Shown here: one piece after another, positions 57,682 through 64,000 of the stretch
Layout: the number at the start of each line of letters is the position of its first letter
Numbering within the stretch: the first letter of the stretch is position 1
NCBI RefSeq assembly: GCF_009711135.1
Contig: NZ_WMIC01000010.1
Span: 62,001-126,000, forward strand
DNA: 64,000 nucleotides
Direction: 5' to 3'
Source of the DNA: Flavobacterium sp. LC2016-01
GTDB taxonomy: Bacteria > Bacteroidota > Bacteroidia > Flavobacteriales > Flavobacteriaceae
Program-made: the position numbers and the translations under genes
The notes under the pieces: model-generated
What the model saw: only the letters and a program-made list of their open reading frames with translations
Databases searched by the model: none
What the model was told of the DNA's origin: nothing

Positions 57682-59619
57682 ATGAAATTAAAAATTACTG
57701 TACTGTTTTTTGTTTTAGTAAACTTGTCACAGAGCTGGTCGCAAAATATCATTTTGCAGTCACCAAATCAAAAAATTACAACTGTTCTGCATACCGCTGG
57801 TTCGAATGCGAAAGGTGAATGGTATTTGAAAGTATCCTATCAGACAGCTAATACTTTTTCAGAAATAATTCCGAAAATAACTTTAGGACTTTCGAGAAGC
57901 GATCAGGATTTTTCTACAGCACTTCGTTTTTTAAAAGCAACAAAACCGAGATTGATTAAAGATCATTATGAACTTCCATTCGGCAAGAAATCAATACGCG
58001 AAAACACGGCCAACGAAATAACGGTTTCTTTTGAAAATCCGAATAAAGCCAGATTGAATCTTATTATTAGAGCCTATAATGATGGCATTACCTTTCGATA
58101 TGAATTTCCAGAGAAAAAAGGCTCTTATAGTATTAATGATGAATTCACTGCTTATCAAATACCAAAAGAAAGTAAACGATGGCTAGAAAAATGGAATCCT
58201 GCCAATGAAGGATTGTATGCTTCGAGCAGTGATGATAAAATTTTACAGCAAGAATGGTGTTATCCCGCACTATTTGATGCATCAGATAAATCATGCTGGT
58301 TTCTGTTGCATGAAGCAGATTTAAATCGCAGTTATTGCGGCACAAAATTGAGCAATATAAAAGATATTGATACGTACAAACTTACTTTTCCCGATCAACA
58401 AGATGCCAGAGGAACAGGTGAATCAAAACCAAAAATTTCACTTCCGTGGAAATCACCTTGGAGGGTAATTACTATCGGAAGTTTATCTGATATCGTAGAA
58501 AGTACTTTAATCGAGGATGTATCGACTCCTACTGCTTTTAAAACAACTGCTTGGATAAAGCCAGGAAAAGTTTCCTGGAATTACTGGTCAAGCAATCACG
58601 GAACTAAAGATTTTAAGACCGTATGTGAATTTGCAGGTTTAGCCGTAAACATGAACTGGCCCTATACGCTTTTAGACTGGGAATGGGATACCATGGCGAA
58701 TGGCGGTAATCTGGAAGATGCTTTGAACTATATTCATTCTAAAGGAATAAAACCTTTGATGTGGTATAATTCGGGAGGAGATCATACGTGGGTGCCTTCG
58801 ACGCCAAAAGACCGAATGCTGACGCATAAAAACAGAGTGGAAGAATTTACAAAACTTAAAAAATTAGGTGTAGCCGGAGTTAAAGTTGATTTTTTCGAAA
58901 GCGAAAAACAGGATATGATTCAATATTATCTTGATATTCTGGAAGATGCGGCCCAATTTGAAATGATGGTCTATTTTCACGGCTGTATTGTACCAAGAGG
59001 CTGGTCAAGAACGTATCCTAATTTAATGACTTATGAAGCGGTACGTGGGGCTGAATGGTACAACAATGGCCCAGAATTTTCGACCACAGCACCTGAGCAT
59101 AATACCATTTTACCTTTTACAAGAAATGTAGTAGGAGCAATGGATTATACTCCTGTGACTTTTACCAATTCTCAATTTCCGCATCATACTTCTTATGGAC
59201 ATGAATTGGCGCTTTCTGTACTTTTTGAGTCTCCTTTCCAACATTTTGCAGATAGGCCTGAAGGATATTACCAATTACCTGACGAGGCGAAAAACTTCTT
59301 AAAAGAAGTTCCAACTACGTGGGACACAACCAAACTTATCGATGGTTATCCAGGCAAAGATGTGATAATGGCGCGTAGAAAAGGAGGCTCTTGGTACATT
59401 GGCGGAATTAGTGCCTCAGAACGTGAAGAGCTTACAAAAGAAATCAAACTGGATTTTTTAGATGAAGGGATTGATTATCGTGCCGTTGTTATTGCAGATG
59501 GAAAACACGATAAAGCGTTTTCTTCTCAAGTTTTGGAAGTAAATAAGAACAGTACCATTGAGGTGAAATTGCTTCGTAGAGGAGGCTTTGCAATTTCGTT
59601 GACTCCAATAAATCAGTAG
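57682..59619 (+). CDS. Glycoside hydrolase family 97, retaining (alpha-galactosidase-like) type
   Basis: This is a secreted 645-residue GH97 enzyme with a signal peptide ending SWSQ. The N-terminal beta-sandwich (about 20-280) is followed by a TIM barrel with WNYWSSNHG, LLDWEWDTM, GIKPLMWYNSGG and then GVKVDFFESEKQ. The aspartate at 403 lies where retaining GH97 enzymes have their nucleophile (D415 of BtGH97b), whereas inverting SusB-like glucosidases lack it, so alpha-galactosidase-type activity is favoured. TYEAVRGAEWYN carries the other acidic residues. It is the first gene of the second hemicellulose operon. Confidence 0.9.
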   Translation: MKLKITVLFFVLVNLSQSWSQNIILQSPNQKITTVLHTAGSNAKGEWYLKVSYQTANTFSEIIPKITLGLSRSDQDFSTALRFLKATKPRLIKDHYELPFGKKSIRENTANEITVSFENPNKARLNLIIRAYNDGITFRYEFPEKKGSYSINDEFTAYQIPKESKRWLEKWNPANEGLYASSSDDKILQQEWCYPALFDASDKSCWFLLHEADLNRSYCGTKLSNIKDIDTYKLTFPDQQDARGTGESKPKISLPWKSPWRVITIGSLSDIVESTLIEDVSTPTAFKTTAWIKPGKVSWNYWSSNHGTKDFKTVCEFAGLAVNMNWPYTLLDWEWDTMANGGNLEDALNYIHSKGIKPLMWYNSGGDHTWVPSTPKDRMLTHKNRVEEFTKLKKLGVAGVKVDFFESEKQDMIQYYLDILEDAAQFEMMVYFHGCIVPRGWSRTYPNLMTYEAVRGAEWYNNGPEFSTTAPEHNTILPFTRNVVGAMDYTPVTFTNSQFPHHTSYGHELALSVLFESPFQHFADRPEGYYQLPDEAKNFLKEVPTTWDTTKLIDGYPGKDVIMARRKGGSWYIGGISASEREELTKEIKLDFLDEGIDYRAVVIADGKHDKAFSSQVLEVNKNSTIEVKLLRRGGFAISLTPINQ

Positions 59620-59676
59620 TTTCAATTAAAAAATAATACATGTTATAACTATAAAACCAAACCAAAAACCATAATA

Positions 59677-60639
59677 ATGAGAAACCAAACCAAAATTTTA
59701 TTTGCACTGCTATGTTGTCTGTCGGCAATAAAAATGGAAGCGCAAAATCCGATCATTAAAGATATTTTCACTGCTGATCCGGCACCTATTGTACATAAAG
59801 GAACTTTGTATTTATATACGGGACACGATGTCGCAACAGAGCAGGATACGAATTACAAAATGGCCGACTGGCATGTCTTTTCTACAACCAATATGAAAGA
59901 CTGGAAAGATCATGGAGCATTGCTTTCACCAAGCACATTTTCCTGGGCTACGGGCGATGCTTATGCCGCGCAATGTATCGAGAGAAACGGAAAATTTTAT
60001 TGGTTTGTTTCTACGTTTCATAAAAAGAGTGATGTAAGTGCTGGCGGTGCGGCAATAGGCGTGGCAGTTTCAGATAGTCCTACAGGTCCTTTTAAAGATG
60101 CCATTGGCAAAGCGCTTATCATTAATGAAATGACTACCGATATGACCTATGCCTGGGATGATATCGATCCTACTGTATTTGTCGATGATGATGGACAAGC
60201 GTATCTATTTTGGGGAAATGGAAGCTGTAAGTGGATAAAACTTAAAAAGAACATGACAGAAGTAGATGGAGCCATTACTACTTTCAAACCTAAAAATTAT
60301 ATCGAAGGACCTTGGGTTTACAAAAGAAAAGGACTTTATTATCTGGTTTATGCCAGTGCAGGAACAAAACCAGAAATGATAGAATACTGCACGGCTAAAA
60401 GTATAACAGGCCCTTGGACTTATCAGGGAATTATACAGGAAAATGTACCCAATAGTTTTACCACACATCCAGGTATTATTGCCTATAAAGGCAAATCATA
60501 CTTTTTCTATCATAATGGAAGCTTGCCAACTGGTGGAAGCTACAGACGTTCAATTTGCGTCGATTATATGCATTATAATAAAGATGGCACGATTCAGAAA
60601 GTAATACAGACTACGGAAGGCGTAAACGAAATCAAGTAA
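59677..60639 (+). CDS. Glycoside hydrolase family 43, single-domain enzyme
   Basis: This is a secreted 320-residue GH43 consisting of the five-bladed propeller alone. The signal peptide ends MEAQ. The triad is D34 in TADPAPIV, D164 in DIDPTVFVDDDGQAYLFWG and E210 in IEGPWVYKRKGLYYL. The closest pattern is of arabinofuranosidases and xylosidases acting on arabinoxylan. It follows GH97 by 57 bases and precedes another GH43 by 29, so it is in the same operon. Confidence 0.9.
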   Translation: MRNQTKILFALLCCLSAIKMEAQNPIIKDIFTADPAPIVHKGTLYLYTGHDVATEQDTNYKMADWHVFSTTNMKDWKDHGALLSPSTFSWATGDAYAAQCIERNGKFYWFVSTFHKKSDVSAGGAAIGVAVSDSPTGPFKDAIGKALIINEMTTDMTYAWDDIDPTVFVDDDGQAYLFWGNGSCKWIKLKKNMTEVDGAITTFKPKNYIEGPWVYKRKGLYYLVYASAGTKPEMIEYCTAKSITGPWTYQGIIQENVPNSFTTHPGIIAYKGKSYFFYHNGSLPTGGSYRRSICVDYMHYNKDGTIQKVIQTTEGVNEIK

Positions 60640-60668
60640 AAAGTATCTCAATCTAATTTTTTTATACC

Positions 60669-62228
60669 ATGAAAAATAGAATTACTTTCATTTTTGCCTT
60701 CTGTATTTTGATGATTCAAACTACTGTTTCTGCACAGGAAAAAAAAGCAAATAATCCACTTATTTTTTCCGATGTGCCTGATCTTTCGATTATTCGGGTA
60801 GGGAAAAATTATTACATGAGCAGTACAACGATGCACATGAGTCCGGGGCTGCCTATTATGAAATCTACAGATCTGGTCAATTGGAAACTGATTAATTATG
60901 CCTATGATACTTTGGCAGATGTACCGGAATTAAATTTAACCGAAGCTAAAAGTACATATGGCAGAGGTTCTTGGGCGAGCAGTTTACGTTTTCACAACGG
61001 CACTTACTATGTGACGACTTTTGCCCAAACAACAGGTGAAACCTATATTTTTAGAACAAAAGATATCGAGAAAGGAAATTGGCAAAAAGTTTCTTTTCAA
61101 CCCGCTTATCACGATCACTCTCTTTTTTTTGATGACAATGGAAAAGCATATTTGATTTACGGAACAGGTCAAATCAAATTAGTTGAACTAAACGATGACT
61201 TAACCGGAATCAAACAAAATGTTCCTGAAAAAATCATTATAGAAAATGCCAGTGCACCCGCAGGAAATAATATTATGCTGAGAGCTGAAGGTTCACAATT
61301 ATTCAAAATTAAAGGAAAATATTATTTATTTAATATCTGTTGGCCGAAAGACGGAATGCGAACTGTGGTTATACATAAAGCAGATAATATCACAGGTCCT
61401 TGGGAAGGAAAAATAGGTTTACAGGATTTAGGTGTTGCGCAAGGCGGACTTATCGATACTCCTGATGGACGCTGGTTTTCTTATCTGTTTCGTGATTTTG
61501 GTGCTGTTGGCAGAATTCCATATTTAGTTCCCGTGAAATGGGAGAATGGCTGGCCAATATTAGGTGAAAATGGTAAAGTTCCTGAAATACTAGACCTGCC
61601 GGCCAATAAAAGTTTGATTCCGAATTTGGTCGCTTCTGATGAATTTGATAGAAAGAAAGGGCAAGAAACTCTTCCGTTAGTTTGGCAATGGAATCACAAT
61701 CCGGATAATGCACTTTGGTCTTTAAAAGAAAGAAAAGGATTTCTCCGACTTAAGACAGGAAGAATTGATACTGATTTTCTGCAGGCAAGAAATACACTTA
61801 CACAGCGCACTATTGGGCCAACGAGTAAAGCTTCTGTTTTGCTGGATGTTTCAAAAATGAAAGAAGGCGATTTCGCCGGATTAAGTGCTTTACAAAAAGA
61901 GTACGGATTGGTAGGAGTGAAAATGGAAAACGATCAAAAAGTAATCGTAATGGTTAGTACTATCAAAGATAAACCGATTGAAATACAGCGAATTCCTTTA
62001 CTTCAAAATCAGATTTATTTCAAAATTGATTGTGATTTTACGAATAAAAAAGACGAAGCTAATTTTTTCTACAGTTTAGACGGGAAAGTTTGGAATCCGA
62101 TAGGAGAAACTTTAAAAATGAAATATACGTTGCCACATTTTATGGGCTATCGTTTTGGCTTATTTAATTATGCCACAAAAAATACTGGCGGATATGCAGA
62201 TTTTGACTGGTTTAGGATTAATCATTAA
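60669..62228 (+). CDS. Glycoside hydrolase family 43, two-domain beta-xylosidase type
   Basis: This is a secreted 519-residue GH43 with a signal peptide ending SAQ. The triad is D38 in DVPDLSIIRVG, D149 in YHDHSLFFDDNGKAYLIYG and E207 in LRAEGSQLFKIKGKYYLF. A C-terminal beta-sandwich (about 320-519, from SDEFDRKKGQETLPLVWQWN to GGYADFDWFRI) is the usual partner in GH43 xylosidases that act on xylo-oligosaccharides. It shares the operon with GH97, the single-domain GH43 and GH8, each gene being within 60 bases of the next. Confidence 0.9.
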   Translation: MKNRITFIFAFCILMIQTTVSAQEKKANNPLIFSDVPDLSIIRVGKNYYMSSTTMHMSPGLPIMKSTDLVNWKLINYAYDTLADVPELNLTEAKSTYGRGSWASSLRFHNGTYYVTTFAQTTGETYIFRTKDIEKGNWQKVSFQPAYHDHSLFFDDNGKAYLIYGTGQIKLVELNDDLTGIKQNVPEKIIIENASAPAGNNIMLRAEGSQLFKIKGKYYLFNICWPKDGMRTVVIHKADNITGPWEGKIGLQDLGVAQGGLIDTPDGRWFSYLFRDFGAVGRIPYLVPVKWENGWPILGENGKVPEILDLPANKSLIPNLVASDEFDRKKGQETLPLVWQWNHNPDNALWSLKERKGFLRLKTGRIDTDFLQARNTLTQRTIGPTSKASVLLDVSKMKEGDFAGLSALQKEYGLVGVKMENDQKVIVMVSTIKDKPIEIQRIPLLQNQIYFKIDCDFTNKKDEANFFYSLDGKVWNPIGETLKMKYTLPHFMGYRFGLFNYATKNTGGYADFDWFRINH

Positions 62229-62248
62229 AAAGATAAAAAAGAAAAAAA

Positions 62249-63547
62249 ATGATAATAGATAAAAATTTTACAAGTGAATCTCTGGTTAGATTTCACTTTT
62301 TGGTACTGCTTATTGGCTTGGTTCTACCCATTCTAGCCATCAGTCAAAATAAAAGGAAGACAGAAAAATCAGAATCTAAAACACCTCAATACCGCAATCT
62401 TTTTAAGGAAGCAGGGTATAGTCAGATTGAAATAGACAAGAAATTGACTAAAGCTTATTATGATGTTTTTGAAGGCCCTAACAAAGTTTATTTTGAAGAA
62501 GGGGATTCGCTAGGATATGTTTCGGATGTTAAAAATAAAGATGCTCGTACGGAAGGAATGTCGTACGGAATGATGATTGCCGTTCAGCTCAATAAAAAAG
62601 AAGTTTTTGACCGAATCTGGAGATGGTCGGTTAAATACATGCAACATCAGGAAGGTCCACGAGAAGGTTATTTTGCCTGGAGTGTAAATCCGGAAACCAA
62701 AAAACAAAATTCGGCCGGTTCTGCTTCAGATGGAGAATTGTATTATATCACGAGTTTGCTTTTTGCTTCCAATAAATGGGGTAATTCTACAGGGATAGAT
62801 TATTACAAAGAAGCCAGAAGAATATTGGATAATATGTGGAAAAAAGACGGCACAGGCAATGTCCATAATATTATAAATACCGAACATAAGCAAATTTCAT
62901 TCGTGCCCGAAGGCGGTGGTTATAACTGGACAGATCCTTCTTATCATGTTCCTGCTTTTTACGAAATCTGGGCATTATATGCCAAAGATGGCCACGAACA
63001 GTTTTATAAAGAATGCGCCGATGTTTCTCGTGAATTTCTGCATAAAGCAACGCATCCGGTAACGGGCTTAAATTCAGATTATACCGAGTTTACTGGCGAA
63101 CCACATCCCACACCCTGGATGCCACCGGGATTTCGATACGATTCCTGGCGCGTTCCTATGAATATTGCAATGGATTATACTTGGTACGGAAAAGACAAAA
63201 AGTGGCAGGAAGAATATGCTTCAAAATTTCAAAATTTCCTAAGATCGAAAGGATTAGACACTTTTGAAGATCAGTTTAATCTGGATGGTTCTAAACCTGA
63301 TTTTATTCTGCAAGCTGGTACGGTTAAAAAACTGAGACATTCTATTGGTTTAGTAGCAACCTCGGCTACGGCATCATTAGTAAATAAAGACAAAAAAAGT
63401 ATCGATTTTGTTCATGCGGTCTGGAATGCCAAATTAGAACCTTATGAGGACGGCTATTTTGATCCCTATTATGATGGATTGATGTATCTCTTTAGTTTAA
63501 TGCATCTCAGTGGTAATTATCAAATCATAAATCCGGCAGTTAAATAA
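62249..63547 (+). CDS. Glycoside hydrolase family 8, exo-oligoxylanase-like
   Basis: This is an exported 432-residue GH8 enzyme with an N-terminal hydrophobic segment (about 14-32, ending AISQ). The general acid is E102 in TEGMSYGMMIAVQL, and D161 in SDGELYYITSLLFAS matches the expected base region. The PEGGGYNWTDPSYHVPAFYE and PPGFRYDSWRVPMNIAMDY stretches match reducing-end xylose-releasing exo-oligoxylanases (Rex) more than endoglucanases. It would trim xylo-oligosaccharides. It follows GH43 by 20 bases. Confidence 0.88.
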   Translation: MIIDKNFTSESLVRFHFLVLLIGLVLPILAISQNKRKTEKSESKTPQYRNLFKEAGYSQIEIDKKLTKAYYDVFEGPNKVYFEEGDSLGYVSDVKNKDARTEGMSYGMMIAVQLNKKEVFDRIWRWSVKYMQHQEGPREGYFAWSVNPETKKQNSAGSASDGELYYITSLLFASNKWGNSTGIDYYKEARRILDNMWKKDGTGNVHNIINTEHKQISFVPEGGGYNWTDPSYHVPAFYEIWALYAKDGHEQFYKECADVSREFLHKATHPVTGLNSDYTEFTGEPHPTPWMPPGFRYDSWRVPMNIAMDYTWYGKDKKWQEEYASKFQNFLRSKGLDTFEDQFNLDGSKPDFILQAGTVKKLRHSIGLVATSATASLVNKDKKSIDFVHAVWNAKLEPYEDGYFDPYYDGLMYLFSLMHLSGNYQIINPAVK

Positions 63548-63570
63548 ATTTTAAACTTAAAAATAAAAAT

Positions 63571-64000
63571 ATGAAACAGTATGCAGTTATTATTTTGTTG
63601 TTTAGTTTTTCGAATATTTCATTTTCTCAGAGTTTAAAATTAAATGAAAAGGACTATTTTGAAACTACTGGCCTGAATGTTCTGGTTTTTAGCAATGAAT
63701 ATAATGGAATGTTTTTTGACGAAAAAACAGCCGGAATAGAGTTCATTCATCATGGTGTTAGAACTGTGACCGGAGGGGCAATCAGACTTCAAAACACTCC
63801 GGAACAGTGGGATTTAATCCCAAAAATGACGAGTCGAAAAGTAGATAAGGCAAACAATACCATTGAAGTTACATTGCGTTATGAAGAGTTTGATTTTGAT
63901 TCCAAAATTGTAGTAACTTCAAAAGGAAAAGGATTTGTTATTACTGTTTTATTGGATAAACCGATTCCAAAGAAATTAGAAGGAAGAGCAGGATTTAATA
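63571..64000 (+). CDS. Secreted protein, probable N-terminal part of a GH9-type glycanase, 3' end missing
   Basis: The ATG at 63571 opens a frame that runs off the right edge; 143 codons are visible. A signal peptide of about 19 residues ends SFSQ. The visible domain (KLNEKDYFETTGLNVLVFSN, IEFIHHGVRTVTGGAIRL, TPEQWDLIPKMTSRKVDK) is a beta-rich region that precedes the Ig-like and catalytic domains in some Bacteroidota enzymes annotated GH9. No catalytic residue is visible, so the family call is tentative. It follows GH8 by 23 bases in the same operon. Confidence 0.55.
   Translation, partial: MKQYAVIILLFSFSNISFSQSLKLNEKDYFETTGLNVLVFSNEYNGMFFDEKTAGIEFIHHGVRTVTGGAIRLQNTPEQWDLIPKMTSRKVDKANNTIEVTLRYEEFDFDSKIVVTSKGKGFVITVLLDKPIPKKLEGRAGFN

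Overview
The window is a stretch of an AT-rich Bacteroidota chromosome, most likely a Flavobacterium or close relative. The evidence is three-fold: SusC/SusD pairs, a hybrid two-component sensor of the one-protein type and large glycan-degradation clusters; promoters of the Bacteroidota form TTG/TAnnTTTG; and long leader sequences without strong Shine-Dalgarno motifs. No rRNA, tRNA, CRISPR array, phage or insertion sequence was seen.

Layout. (1) 1-7600, plus strand: a SusC (cut by the left edge), SusD, a large zinc metalloprotease and a small DUF3347-like periplasmic protein in one tight operon. This looks like peptide or protein uptake rather than glycan uptake. (2) 7722-19305, minus strand: housekeeping and stress genes. 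These are a CPA1 antiporter, a ring-cleaving dioxygenase, a TMEM175-like channel, a cupin and carboxylesterase pair, a GNAT enzyme, a four-gene operon (amidohydrolase, DoxX, Dps, DUF1275), an isochorismatase-like hydrolase, a small conserved protein and a chloroperoxidase-like alpha/beta hydrolase. The set resembles the Bacillus Mhq quinone-response regulon, and two of its genes share an identical operator/promoter layout. Several decayed genes (AraC-type, Fis-type, a lipoprotein and an unknown secreted protein) lie in the gaps.

(3) 20213-39501, plus strand: a hemicellulose utilisation locus. It holds GH43, a three-domain esterase, GH95, a PA14-containing GH3, a hybrid two-component regulator, then SusC and SusD preceded by a short leader ORF. 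(4) 39698-50652: a cluster centred on two vanadium-dependent haloperoxidase-like enzymes, with two lipoproteins carrying FG-GAP/ASPIC-UnbV repeats, a DoxX/DUF417-like membrane protein and an outer-membrane barrel. No known pathway was recognised; this is the best candidate for an undescribed system. (5) 50985-57083: a GH3, a GPH-type sugar symporter and a YyaL-type thioredoxin-domain lipoprotein. (6) 57311-64000: a second xylan-type operon with GH97, two GH43, GH8 and the start of a probable GH9-type enzyme, running off the right edge.

The first genes of regions 3 and 6 sit behind nearly identical promoters. Each carries the palindrome CAACCGGTTG over the -33 element, 18 bases from TATATTTG, so the two hemicellulose operons are probably co-controlled by one LacI-like regulator encoded elsewhere. 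The second promoter is followed about 260 bases later by a hairpin plus T-run ahead of GH97, which could be an attenuator or the end of a small RNA.
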